A DNA stretch of 64,000 bases from contig NZ_FOLE01000007.1 in the NCBI RefSeq assembly GCF_900112255.1, positions 62,001 through 126,000 on the forward strand. The letters run 5' to 3'. A model generated the notes under the pieces. The model was not told where the DNA came from, ran no database searches, and was given only the letters and a program-made list of their open reading frames with translations. Source of the DNA: Flexibacter flexilis DSM 6793 (GTDB lineage: Bacteria; Bacteroidota; Bacteroidia; Cytophagales; Flexibacteraceae). A program made the position numbers and the translations under genes. Positions 45,368 to 53,671 of the stretch are shown in pieces. Position 1 is the first letter of the stretch. The number at the start of each line of letters is the position of its first letter.

Positions 45368-45739
45368 TTATTTGATAGTAATTTCTCTGGTGAACAGCTC
45401 GTTTCCGCGTGTCAATTTGACCATATAGCGGCCTGCGGGCAGTTGGTTGAGGTCGTAGCGTTTGAGGATGTTGGTGTGTTTGCTTTCCTTTTCCTCAAAA
45501 AGATATTGTCCTTTTTCGGTCAGAATCGCAATGCGCACGGGTTCTTTGTCTTCTTTTTGAAGAATAACAGCCAATTGGCCGTTGGCATTAACGCGCACAT
45601 TGGCCGCAAATGAAGTGTTCGTATTTACGCCTTGTGCGGCTAATTCGGCGTTTGTTTTGGCGGCAAGCGGTGAGGTTACTAAAAGCATGAGGGCAAGTAC
45701 TTGCCATTTGATTGCGGAGAAAAGAGATGTGTTCAGCAT
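45368..45739 (-). CDS. Short secreted beta-sandwich protein, paralog 2
   Basis: A 123-residue protein with a signal peptide (about 1-27, ending ...SPLAAK). Its mature part matches its neighbour: VNTNTSFAANVRVN, LAVILQKEDKE, ILTEKGQYLFE, YDLNQLPAGRYMVKLTRG and FTREITIK. It is the first gene of the five-gene unit and is preceded by a full-consensus promoter (45803-45833). The two paralogs look like a tandem gene duplication that has since diverged. Function unknown. Confidence 0.7.
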   Translation of the reverse strand: MLNTSLFSAIKWQVLALMLLVTSPLAAKTNAELAAQGVNTNTSFAANVRVNANGQLAVILQKEDKEPVRIAILTEKGQYLFEEKESKHTNILKRYDLNQLPAGRYMVKLTRGNELFTREITIK

Positions 45740-45802
45740 TTTTTTTGATGATTTAATAAATTGATAATGAAAAGTTTGTGTCTTTGTGGTGATTTATTGA
45801 TA

Positions 45803-45833
45803 CAAACTTAGTGTGCGGCGGTGTGCTGGCCAA
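45803..45833 (-). promoter_or_regulatory. Promoter of the LytS/LytTR operon
   Basis: Reverse-strand TTG (45831-45833), 20-nt spacer and TAAGTTTG (45803-45810) match the Bacteroidota consensus. The -7 box lies 64 nt upstream of the first ATG (45739). Confidence 0.75.
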
Positions 45834-45857
45834 CGGCTGTGCGGTCAGTTGTCAAAA

Positions 45858-45913
45858 CGGCGGCGTGAATGGTTGTGCAAGCAAGTTGGATTGCACGACC
45901 ATTCACGCCGCCG
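45858..45913. repeat. Strong 23-bp hairpin between lacI-type gene and LytS operon
   Basis: Arms 45858-45880 and 45891-45913 pair over 23 bp with one G-U/mismatch position around a 10-nt loop. No T-run follows on either strand. It lies just upstream of the operon promoter and past the end of the LacI-type gene; it could be a terminator-like structure, a palindromic repeat or a binding site. Confidence 0.8.
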
Positions 45914-45959
45914 AACGAAATAAGAACCAAACTTTACAGATTTTTAGAAACCGCCTACC

Positions 45960-45983
45960 GTGGCCTGTGAAGACACAGGCCAC
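45960..45983 (-). terminator. GC-rich hairpin after the LacI-type gene
   Basis: Perfect 10-bp inverted repeat GTGGCCTGTG / CACAGGCCAC with a 4-nt loop (45960-45969 / 45974-45983), 14 nt past the stop at 45998. No clear T-run, so it is a weak terminator or part of a two-hairpin stop with 45858-45913. Confidence 0.5.
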
Positions 45984-45997
45984 AAAGAGCAATATTT

Positions 45998-46993
45998 TTA
46001 CAATGAACCGCCTTCTATCAGAATTGAATCGACGATAAGTGTTTGGGCAAAGCTGCTTCCCGACAAACAGGCCATCATACGGCTAAAAGCCAGTTTGCCG
46101 AGTTTGTAGCCGCTGGTTTCCACGTAGGTAATTTCTGGAAAATACAGTTGCGGAATAAAACCGTCGCTAATGGCAATAATGCCGATGTCGTCAGGAAAAC
46201 GTAACGTAGTGCGTTGCTGCGCCTTCATTACACCAATCAGAATTTCATCACTCATACAAAAAATAGCGTCGGGCATTGGCTCATGGCCGAGCACTTGCGC
46301 CACTACTTGCCGCGCAGTTTCCGAGTTTACCACATGCCGAATATCTACTTGAACCTCTGGAGCTTCCGCCGCAAAAGTAGCCAAAAATCCTTCTAACCGC
46401 GTGCGCGTAATGGACATCTGGATACTATCAAAAATCGCCAAAACACGTTTTTTCTTTTTCTGGATAAGTGCTTGGGCGGCCAACACTGCCGCTTTTTTGT
46501 CGGCTACGCAGGCGCGGTTGTAGGTGTCTTGGTCGGGCACTTTATCAAAAAAAATGACAGGCACGCCCGTACTCTCAAGGCGTTTGAACGATACCGTGTC
46601 GGTGGTGGCGGGCGTAATGGCCACGAAAATACCTGTCATGCGTTTTTGGCGGCAACGCTTCAAAATGTCGTTTTCTAAGGCTGCATCATCATTACTACAA
46701 TAAATACTGACCGAATAGCCGTATTGTCGGGCTTCTTCTTCTACCGAACTGATAAACGAATGATAGAATCGGTTGGAAAGAATCGGGACGATAATGGCAA
46801 ATTCCTTGCTGTTGCTGGTACGCAAATTAATGGCGTAAGGGTTGGGGTTGTAGTCAATGAGTTCGGCCAACTCTTTTACGCGGTTGCGAGTCTGCTCCGA
46901 AATGTCGGGGTGGTCTTTCAAGGCTCTGGACACGGTCGCAATGCTCAAATTCAGCATTTCCGCCAACTTTTTGAGGGTGATGGTTTCTTTCAT
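45998..46993 (-). CDS. LacI-family transcriptional regulator
   Basis: A 331-residue repressor. The N-terminal HTH (LKKLAEMLNLSIATVSRALK) and hinge (RVKELAELIDYNPNPYA) bind DNA. A periplasmic-binding-protein-like domain (about 60-331) senses a sugar; typical LacI segments such as VPVIFFDKVPD and PDAIFCMSDEILIGV are visible. It is divergent from the TonB-dependent receptor gene, and its own promoter overlaps a LacI-type operator (AAACGTTT at 47046-47053). It probably controls the receptor, symporter, invertase and kinase genes and itself. Confidence 0.93.
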   Translation of the reverse strand: MKETITLKKLAEMLNLSIATVSRALKDHPDISEQTRNRVKELAELIDYNPNPYAINLRTSNSKEFAIIVPILSNRFYHSFISSVEEEARQYGYSVSIYCSNDDAALENDILKRCRQKRMTGIFVAITPATTDTVSFKRLESTGVPVIFFDKVPDQDTYNRACVADKKAAVLAAQALIQKKKKRVLAIFDSIQMSITRTRLEGFLATFAAEAPEVQVDIRHVVNSETARQVVAQVLGHEPMPDAIFCMSDEILIGVMKAQQRTTLRFPDDIGIIAISDGFIPQLYFPEITYVETSGYKLGKLAFSRMMACLSGSSFAQTLIVDSILIEGGSL

Positions 46994-47016
46994 TGGTGTA
47001 GTTTTGTTATTTTAAC

Positions 47017-47047
47017 CAAATCTAAATTAATTATTTATCAACATCAA
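47017..47047 (-). promoter_or_regulatory. Promoter of the LacI-type gene
   Basis: Reverse-strand TTG (47045-47047), 20-nt spacer and TAGATTTG (47017-47024) match the Bacteroidota consensus. The -33 element overlaps the AAACGTTT operator candidate, as expected for autorepression. Confidence 0.7.
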
Positions 47048-47083
47048 ACGTTTTCGCAAATGTTTACGAAATCGTTTGCGCAT
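47046..47083. promoter_or_regulatory. Candidate LacI-type operator region
   Basis: The palindrome AAACGTTT (47046-47053) resembles the centre of many LacI-family operators. Next to it, CGCAAA at 47055-47060 and TTTGCG at 47075-47080 form inverted half-sites 14 nt apart around TGTTTACGAAATCG. The region lies between the divergent regulator and receptor genes. Confidence 0.5.
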
Positions 47084-47124
47084 ATAACATCGTTTACTGG
47101 CAAATTTCATATATTAAAGTAGGC

Positions 47125-47132
47125 TACTTTCG
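47125..47132 (+). promoter_or_regulatory. Possible -7 box for the TonB-dependent receptor gene
   Basis: TACTTTCG differs by one base from TAnnTTTG, 33 nt before the ATG at 47166, just downstream of the operator candidates. Confidence 0.35.
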
Positions 47133-47165
47133 TAACAGTTTCTGACACCAAATTATATAACTGAT

Positions 47166-49796
47166 ATGAAAAAACTAATACCTTTTGCCGTGCTTCTACT
47201 GGCAGCAGAAGTGGCATTTGCTCAAAACACACGCAAAATCAGCGGGAAAGTAAGTGATGTAACTGGTTTTCCTGTGATTGGCGCAACGATTTATGCCCCA
47301 GATCTCAAAAATGGCGTGATTACTTCCGATAGCGGTACGTTTCGCATTTCGAACTTGCCCGCCAAAATGGTTAAATTGCGTTTTTCGTTTGTGGGTTATG
47401 AAAGCAAATTAGATTCGTTTGATTTGAGCAACGGCGATGTACAAGATTTGAAAATCGCACTCCGCGACGAAGGCATTGCCTTAGATGGCGTAATTGTAAC
47501 GGGTGTGGCTAACCAATTAACCAAACTAACCTCCAGTGTATCAGTAAGTACCATGCGCAGCACCGACATCGAAAAGGCTGCACCGCGTACTACTGCCGAA
47601 ATTTTCCGTTCTATCCCTGGTATTCGTTCCGAAGCCACAGGCGGCGACGGTAACACCAACATTACGGTTCGTGGCGTTCCGCTTTCGACGGGTGGTTCTA
47701 AATATTTGCAACTCCAAGAAGACGGCTTGCCCGTGTTCCAATTCGGGGATATTGCCTTTGCCACTTCCGACATTTTCTTGCGTGCCGACCAAAATGTTTC
47801 GCGCATTGAGGCCATTCGCGGCGGTTCGGCTTCCAGCATGGCCACCAACTCGCCCGCAGGTATCATCAATTTTATAAGCAAAACAGGCACGACCGAAGGC
47901 GGTAGCATTACCAATTCATTTGGTTTGGATTATCAAAATTACCGCACGGATTTCGACTACGGCGCACCGATGGGCAACGGCATGACTTTCCACGTAGGCG
48001 GTTTTTATAGAGTAGGCGAAGGCCCTCGCACGGCGGGCTACAATGCCAACAACGGTGGCCAGTTCAAAGCCAATTTTACGAAAGAATTTAAAGGCGGTTA
48101 CGCTCGCGTGTATTTGAAAGTGCTCAACGACCGCGCCGCCGCTTATATGCCAGCTCCTGTGCAAGTTACGGGTAGCAACGCTAACCCAACTTACAAATCT
48201 TTGGCAGGTTTTAACGTACAAAGAGGCACGTTGCTTTCTTCGGAACTGTTGCAAACCGTTAATTTGAGTGGAGATGGCTCGTTGGCTACCACCAACATCG
48301 CCGACGGAATGCACCCACTTTCTAAATCAATTGGTACAGAATTTTCTTTTGATTTGGGTAATGGCTGGCAACTCGAAGACCGCGCCAAAGCTGCCTTCAA
48401 CAGTGGTTCGTTCATTGCGCCATTCCCTGCGGCAGTGGGCAGCACCAGCGCGATTTTGTCGCAAATCGGAACGGCTGTAAACGCCAACCTGACAGGCGCA
48501 ACGCTCACGTATGCAACTACTGGTCAGACTTATACGGGCGAAAATGCAATGGTTGTTCATTTGTTTAATACAAAACTCAACAACTTTAACAACTACATGA
48601 ACGACCTACAACTCAAAAAAGAATTTGGTAAAAACAATTTGCTTTTGGGTGTTTACAAATCCAACCAAAATATCAACATGGATTGGTTGTTCTCTTCGCA
48701 CCTGATGACGGTGGACGGCAAAAAAGCGCGCTTGCTCAACATCACCGACGCAAGCGGCGTGAGCCACAGCAGCAACGGCATTTTTGCGTATGGCTCGCCA
48801 ATGTGGGGCAACATCAACCGCAACTACAATCTTAACTACGACATTATTGCACCGTATGCCGCTTTCAACTCAAGCCTAACCGAAGCCCTTAATTTTGATG
48901 CAAGCGTGCGTTACGACATGGGCAGAGTGCGCGGCACGTATGCAGGCAACACCCAAACTTCCGCAGACATGAACAACGACGGCACGATTTCGGCTTACGA
49001 ACAAAGCGTTTCGGCGATAGATTACGCACATACCAAACCCGTAAATTACAATTATGGTTATGTGTCGTATTCGGCAGGTCTAAACTATATGCTTGACGAA
49101 AACAGTGCCGTGTTTGCACGTTATAGCAGTGGCGGTTCGGCACGTGCAGACCGTCTTGTTTTCACCCCAAATCTTTTTGGAGATGGTAGTGCAGATGGCA
49201 AATACGACCGCCTCAACCAAGGCGAGTTGGGTTACAAACTCAAACATGACATTGGTAGCGTGTTCCTGACGGCTTTTTATGCCCAAACCAAAGAAGCGGT
49301 ACAATACGAAGTGTTCAATACCACGACGCGCGTCATCAAAAACAGTTATCAGTCGATGGGTTTGGAGTTGGAAGGCGTAATTTATCCAGCTAAAAACTTG
49401 AGCATCAAAGGCAACGCGACTTATACGCACGCACGCATCACCGAAGGCACGTACAAAGACAAAACGCCAAGAAGACAAGCTCCTTTGATTTATGCCCTTA
49501 CACCAACGTATGAGGCGGGCAAATTGTCGGTTGGTTTTAGCCTTATCGGAACGACGAAATCTTATACCCAAAATGATAATTTGTTAGTAATGCCTGGTTA
49601 CGCTTACGTGAATCCGTTTGTGGCCTATCAGTTTAGCAGCAAAATCCGCGCTTCGCTCAACGGCAACAACATTTTCAATACAATGGGCTTTACAGAAGCT
49701 GAAGAAGCAAGCATTACAGAAAACACGACCAATATCGTGAGAGCACGTAGCATCACAGGCCGCACGGTATCTGCTTCTGTTTCATTTAGTTTCTAA
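47166..49796 (+). CDS. TonB-dependent outer-membrane receptor
   Basis: An 876-residue outer-membrane transporter. The signal peptide ends near AFAQ. A carboxypeptidase-regulatory-like domain (about 22-105, KISGKVSDVTGFPVIGATIY) precedes the plug (about 110-235, with AEIFRSIPGIRSEATGGDG and RGGSASSMATNSPAGIINF) and a 22-strand-type barrel. The chain ends in the aromatic residue of a terminal beta-strand (SASVSFSF). No SusD partner follows, so this is a stand-alone receptor. With the adjacent sugar genes, uptake of sucrose or another small saccharide is the likely job, by context only. Confidence 0.92.
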   Translation: MKKLIPFAVLLLAAEVAFAQNTRKISGKVSDVTGFPVIGATIYAPDLKNGVITSDSGTFRISNLPAKMVKLRFSFVGYESKLDSFDLSNGDVQDLKIALRDEGIALDGVIVTGVANQLTKLTSSVSVSTMRSTDIEKAAPRTTAEIFRSIPGIRSEATGGDGNTNITVRGVPLSTGGSKYLQLQEDGLPVFQFGDIAFATSDIFLRADQNVSRIEAIRGGSASSMATNSPAGIINFISKTGTTEGGSITNSFGLDYQNYRTDFDYGAPMGNGMTFHVGGFYRVGEGPRTAGYNANNGGQFKANFTKEFKGGYARVYLKVLNDRAAAYMPAPVQVTGSNANPTYKSLAGFNVQRGTLLSSELLQTVNLSGDGSLATTNIADGMHPLSKSIGTEFSFDLGNGWQLEDRAKAAFNSGSFIAPFPAAVGSTSAILSQIGTAVNANLTGATLTYATTGQTYTGENAMVVHLFNTKLNNFNNYMNDLQLKKEFGKNNLLLGVYKSNQNINMDWLFSSHLMTVDGKKARLLNITDASGVSHSSNGIFAYGSPMWGNINRNYNLNYDIIAPYAAFNSSLTEALNFDASVRYDMGRVRGTYAGNTQTSADMNNDGTISAYEQSVSAIDYAHTKPVNYNYGYVSYSAGLNYMLDENSAVFARYSSGGSARADRLVFTPNLFGDGSADGKYDRLNQGELGYKLKHDIGSVFLTAFYAQTKEAVQYEVFNTTTRVIKNSYQSMGLELEGVIYPAKNLSIKGNATYTHARITEGTYKDKTPRRQAPLIYALTPTYEAGKLSVGFSLIGTTKSYTQNDNLLVMPGYAYVNPFVAYQFSSKIRASLNGNNIFNTMGFTEAEEASITENTTNIVRARSITGRTVSASVSFSF

Positions 49797-49835
49797 GAAA
49801 AATAAACCTTTTTTACTTCCTTTCGCAAGACGACG

Positions 49836-49968
49836 CGCGGCAGGCTTGTGGCCAAATTCGGCTTCTCATCAATTCTACTAATACGCTTGCAATCAATTAC
49901 TTTTATTCATCATAAAAATTGGTTGCTTTTTATTTCAACAAAAGAATTGGCCACAAGAACCGCCGCGT
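49836..49968. repeat. Nested inverted repeats between receptor and symporter genes
   Basis: The 204-nt gap contains CTTGTGGCCAA (49845-49855) and its exact inverse (49947-49957); flanking GC-rich bases extend the match imperfectly to about 24 bp. Inside it lies a second stem (49889-49898 / 49917-49926, one G-U) followed by TTTTTATTT, which could act as a partial terminator. Confidence 0.6.
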
Positions 49969-50000
49969 AATTATCACCCAACACCAAACCAAGAAACACC

Positions 50001-51305
50001 ATGAAAGCGAAGTTTAATTTTTGGCAAATCATTAGCATGAATATCGGATTTTTGGGTATTCAGTACAGCTTTGGTTTGCAACAAACGAACATGACCCCGA
50101 TTTACTCGTATTTGGGGGCAAATCCCGAACAAATCCCTTTGCTGAATCTGGCCGGCCCCATGACGGGACTTATCGTGCAGCCTATCGTGGGCGCGATGAG
50201 CGACAAAACCGTAAGTCGTTTTGGGCGGCGCAGACCTTATTTTGTGGTGGGTGCGGTGCTGTGTAGTTTGTGTTTGTTCCTGATGCCGCATAGCAGTTCT
50301 TTGTGGATGGCGGCAGGTTTGCTCTGGATTCTGGACGCGGCCAACAACATCACGATGGAGCCCTACAGGGCTTTTGTCAGCGATATTTTACCCGAAAAAC
50401 AACACCCTGTTGGTTTTCTTACGCAAAGTTTTTTTACGGGATTGGGCATTACACTGGCCAACCTGACACCGAGTTTGCTAATCATGTTGGGCATTTTTGG
50501 CCAAACGGCACGCACCGCCAACAATATTCCTTACGCTACTTTGGCAGCGTTTAGTATCGGCGCGGTGGTTTCGATTGCCTCTGTCATGTATTCGGTTATT
50601 TCTACGCCAGAGCCAGCCCTTACCGCCGAACAAATCACTGAAATACAGGCACAACCCAAAGGAATTGTGTATGTGTTCCGAGACATTGTGCAGGCCATTC
50701 GCACCATGCCCAAAGTAATGCGCCAATTAGGTGTGGTGTATTTGTTCAACTGGTACGCAATGTTTATTTATTGGCAATTCGTGACGCTGTGCATGGCCAA
50801 AAGCATTTTTCATACTTCAGACCCCAACAGCGTAGAATTTGTACAAGCCGAGTTGCTCACGGGCCAAATCAATGGCACGTACAATGTCGTAACTTTTTGC
50901 GTGGCCTTTGTGCTGGCGTGGCTTACGAGCAAAACGCAGGCGCGTTATGTGCACAGCATTAGTTTATTTCTAGCGGCGGCTGGGCTGATGGCATTGCCTT
51001 TTATTTCGGATAAAATTTGGCTTGTCGTCCCGATGATTGGTTTCGGAATCGGTTGGGCAAGCATGATGGGAACGCCTTACGTGATGTTGGCGGGCAATAT
51101 TCCACCTGCGCAAACGGGGATTTACATGGGCATTCTCAATATGTTTATTGTGCTGCCGATGATGCTCCAAACGCTTACGTTTCGCTGGATTTACCAAGCC
51201 TTTTTGCACAGCAACGCCCAACACGCCATTGTGTTTGCGGGTGTGCTGATACTCGTGGCGGCAACGCTTACGCTATTCATCAAAAAAAATCATTCAATCA
51301 GCTAA
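50001..51305 (+). CDS. MFS sugar symporter, SUT/SLC45-like
   Basis: A 434-residue inner-membrane protein with about 12 membrane segments. The loop between helices 2 and 3 reads [15 protein letters not shown], which carries the RxGRRxP signature of sucrose/maltose proton symporters (plant SUT, animal SLC45, bacterial SuxC-like). The N-terminal [16 protein letters not shown] is also typical. It follows the receptor gene and is 6 nt from the invertase-type gene, so it likely imports the intact disaccharide for cytoplasmic cleavage. The start ATG 50001 gives a compact first helix; no signal peptide. Confidence 0.88.
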   Translation: MKAKFNFWQIISMNIGFLGIQYSFGLQQTNMTPIYSYLGANPEQIPLLNLAGPMTGLIVQPIVGAMSDKTVSRFGRRRPYFVVGAVLCSLCLFLMPHSSSLWMAAGLLWILDAANNITMEPYRAFVSDILPEKQHPVGFLTQSFFTGLGITLANLTPSLLIMLGIFGQTARTANNIPYATLAAFSIGAVVSIASVMYSVISTPEPALTAEQITEIQAQPKGIVYVFRDIVQAIRTMPKVMRQLGVVYLFNWYAMFIYWQFVTLCMAKSIFHTSDPNSVEFVQAELLTGQINGTYNVVTFCVAFVLAWLTSKTQARYVHSISLFLAAAGLMALPFISDKIWLVVPMIGFGIGWASMMGTPYVMLAGNIPPAQTGIYMGILNMFIVLPMMLQTLTFRWIYQAFLHSNAQHAIVFAGVLILVAATLTLFIKKNHSIS

Positions 51306-51311
51306 TTATTT

Positions 51312-52520
51312 ATGTTAAATATTCAGGCATACGAACAGAGTATCAGTCTTTTGCGAAAAGCCGCTACGCCTTACGGGTTTGTGGCATCGGTGCAAAACCT
51401 CGACAACTACAAACGCATTTGGGCAAGAGATGGCATTATTTGCACGTTGGCGGCTTTGTTGAGCGGCGACGCGGGGCTTATTGCCACAGGCAAAGCCAAC
51501 ATCGAAACGCTTTTTGACCATCAGCACCCGACGGGATTTATCCCGTCTAACGTAACGCCACACACGCAAGCCGTCAGCTATGGCGGAACGGTTGGCCGCG
51601 CCGATACGCCTTGCTGGGCAGTGATTGGCCTATGCGCGTATGTGGCACATACACAGGATTTTGATTTAGCAGAAAAATATAAACAACACGTAGAACGCAG
51701 TTTTTGGGTGTTGGACGCATGGGAATTTAATGGCCGCCATTTGGTTTATGTGCCGCAAAGTGGCGATTGGGCAGACGAATACATCCAACACGGCTATATT
51801 TTGTTTGAACAATTGCTTCGGGTTTGGGCGTTGGAATGGGCGGCTCAGATTTACCAAAATGCCGATTGGCAGGCCAAAGCCGCACAGATTAGAACGGTCC
51901 TTGAGCAAAATTTTCACCCACAAACAGGACTTAACAATCCGTACAGCCCCAATCTGAAGCATCAGAGCCGCGAGGCTTCGGCGCAATATTGGTTGATGGG
52001 ATTTAATCCTTCGCGTATTTACACGTATTTCGACCTGCAAGCCAATTCGTTAGCTATTTTGTTGGGTTTGGGCAATGCCTTGCAAGAAAACACACTTTTG
52101 CAGTTTTTGACCAAGCAGTTACAAGAAACTACCACGATTTTGCCGTCGTTCAGCCCTGCCATAGAAGCCAACGATACGGATATGCGCGAGTTGCGCAACA
52201 ATTACGCTTACGAGTTCCGTAACAAGCCACACCATTTTCATAACGGCGGTTTGTGGCCTGTTTGGAATGGTTGGTTGGCGATGGCTTTGCACAAAGCAGG
52301 CAAAAAACAAAATGCCCAAATGCTGACTCAGCGCGTACACGCGGCTAACCAACTCGCTGATTTTGAATTTAATGAATGCCTAAACGGTGCAAACGGTGCG
52401 CCTTGCGGTGTGCCTCAATGCACTTGGAGTGCGGCGGGGGCAGTGCTGGCCGAACACGCCGCCGATTTCGGGTTATTATTTCCCCAAACCAATCAAAAAA
52501 CAAGTAAGAATTTATGCTAA
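51312..52520 (+). CDS. GH100-type neutral invertase-like glycosidase
   Basis: A 402-residue soluble protein with an (alpha/alpha)6-type fold. KRIWARDGII near residue 36 and SGDWADEYIQHGYILFEQLL near residue 154 match the GH100 neutral/alkaline invertase and related amylo-1,6-glucosidase families; the Asp in DWADEY corresponds to the catalytic acid of GH100 enzymes. It has no signal peptide, so it acts in the cytoplasm, fitting the upstream symporter. Predicted reaction: sucrose to glucose plus fructose. A debranching-type glucosidase cannot be excluded. It overlaps the kinase gene by 7 nt. Confidence 0.75.
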   Translation: MLNIQAYEQSISLLRKAATPYGFVASVQNLDNYKRIWARDGIICTLAALLSGDAGLIATGKANIETLFDHQHPTGFIPSNVTPHTQAVSYGGTVGRADTPCWAVIGLCAYVAHTQDFDLAEKYKQHVERSFWVLDAWEFNGRHLVYVPQSGDWADEYIQHGYILFEQLLRVWALEWAAQIYQNADWQAKAAQIRTVLEQNFHPQTGLNNPYSPNLKHQSREASAQYWLMGFNPSRIYTYFDLQANSLAILLGLGNALQENTLLQFLTKQLQETTTILPSFSPAIEANDTDMRELRNNYAYEFRNKPHHFHNGGLWPVWNGWLAMALHKAGKKQNAQMLTQRVHAANQLADFEFNECLNGANGAPCGVPQCTWSAAGAVLAEHAADFGLLFPQTNQKTSKNLC

Positions 52521-53410
52521 CTAACGATAAATATGTATTGGCAATGGGAGAATTGCTGATAGATGCCATTAGTAGCACACAAGTGGACGACCTCTCGCAA
52601 GCCCGATACCTGAACATACACACGGGCGGAAGCACGGCCAATTTTTGTCGCTATCTCAAACGTTGCGGTACGCTTGGCCACATTGTGGCGGCGGTGGGCG
52701 AAGATGGTTTTGGTAAAATTTTGTTGGAAAAAGTAGTGCAAGAAGGCCTGGAAACCACGCACATACACGTTACGCCCAAGCATTTTACTTCGCTGATTGT
52801 GGTGGGGCGCACGGCGCAAACGCCCGATTTTATTCCGTACCGCGATGCCGACAAATTCATTCCTGCCATTGATGAAGATTTACTAAAAAATGCGGCTTGG
52901 TTGCATACGTCTTCGTTCGCACTCAGTGCCGAGCCTGCCCAAACCAATATTTTGCGCAGCATCGGCAAAGCCGTGATTTTTGGTGTGCCTGCTTCGGTGG
53001 ACTGGAATTATTCCGAAAAAATATGGGATTCGCATGAGCAAGCCTTGCAGATATTCAGGCAGTTACTGAATTTTAATGTTTCTTTCAAATTTAGTCTGGA
53101 CGATGTGAGCCGTTTTTGGCAACATCCTGACATAGACATTCCGACGGCTTTGGCGTATCTGGAACAGGTACAAGCCGCGTTCGTGTGCCTGACTTGTGGC
53201 GGCGATGGCGTGTATTACAAAAACGGACAGGCGACCACTTGGGAATACGCCGCCGTGCAACCTATCAAAGTGCAGAACGCTACAGGCGCGGGCGACTCGT
53301 TTTGGGCGGGTTATATTCATGCGCGTTTGGCGGGCGAAGAAAATGACTCGCTGGCCGTAGGCAACGCGATTCGGGTGGCTTCTCTGAAGCTACAAGGACT
53401 TCTAGTGTAA
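52514..53410 (+). CDS. PfkB-family sugar kinase, probable fructokinase
   Basis: A 298-residue ribokinase-fold kinase. AMGELLIDAI and GGSTANFCRYLKRCG form the sugar-binding N-terminus. VGEDGFGKILL follows, and ATGAGDSFWAGY near residue 260 holds the catalytic Asp and anion hole. The start overlaps the end of the invertase-type gene (ATG at 52514, stop at 52520), so translation is probably coupled. With invertase upstream, phosphorylation of released fructose is the natural role. It is followed by a strong terminator that ends the locus. Confidence 0.88.
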   Translation: MLTNDKYVLAMGELLIDAISSTQVDDLSQARYLNIHTGGSTANFCRYLKRCGTLGHIVAAVGEDGFGKILLEKVVQEGLETTHIHVTPKHFTSLIVVGRTAQTPDFIPYRDADKFIPAIDEDLLKNAAWLHTSSFALSAEPAQTNILRSIGKAVIFGVPASVDWNYSEKIWDSHEQALQIFRQLLNFNVSFKFSLDDVSRFWQHPDIDIPTALAYLEQVQAAFVCLTCGGDGVYYKNGQATTWEYAAVQPIKVQNATGAGDSFWAGYIHARLAGEENDSLAVGNAIRVASLKLQGLLV

Positions 53411-53483
53411 TAGTTTTCAGTGTTTTATAATTCATTTGGTTTGTTATTGTTGGACTAAGTTTTCGTATAGTCTGATGGGTCTT

Positions 53484-53523
53484 ATGCAGCTTTCACATTT
53501 TTTGTGGGAGTTGCATTTTTTTT
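53484..53523 (+). terminator. Intrinsic terminator of the sugar locus
   Basis: A 14-bp stem with three G-U pairs (53484-53497 / 53503-53516, 5-nt loop) followed directly by a run of T. It lies 74 nt after the kinase stop. Confidence 0.8.
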
Positions 53524-53614
53524 ATATAAACTTAAAATATTAAAAAATTGATTATCAGTGTTTTAGAGAATAAGGTTTTGGGTTAAGCAATATTTTCAAA
53601 AAGAAAATCATTTA

Positions 53615-53645
53615 TTGAGGCTTGTAAAAAATTTGATTAGTTTTG
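53615..53645 (+). promoter_or_regulatory. Promoter of purH
   Basis: TTG (53615-53617), 20-nt spacer and TAGTTTTG (53638-53645) match the Bacteroidota consensus. It ends 26 nt before the ATG at 53672, which also shows that the in-frame TTG at 53615 is not the start codon. Confidence 0.75.
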
Positions 53646-53671
53646 CGGCTTCAATCAAAATCTTCTCCGTA

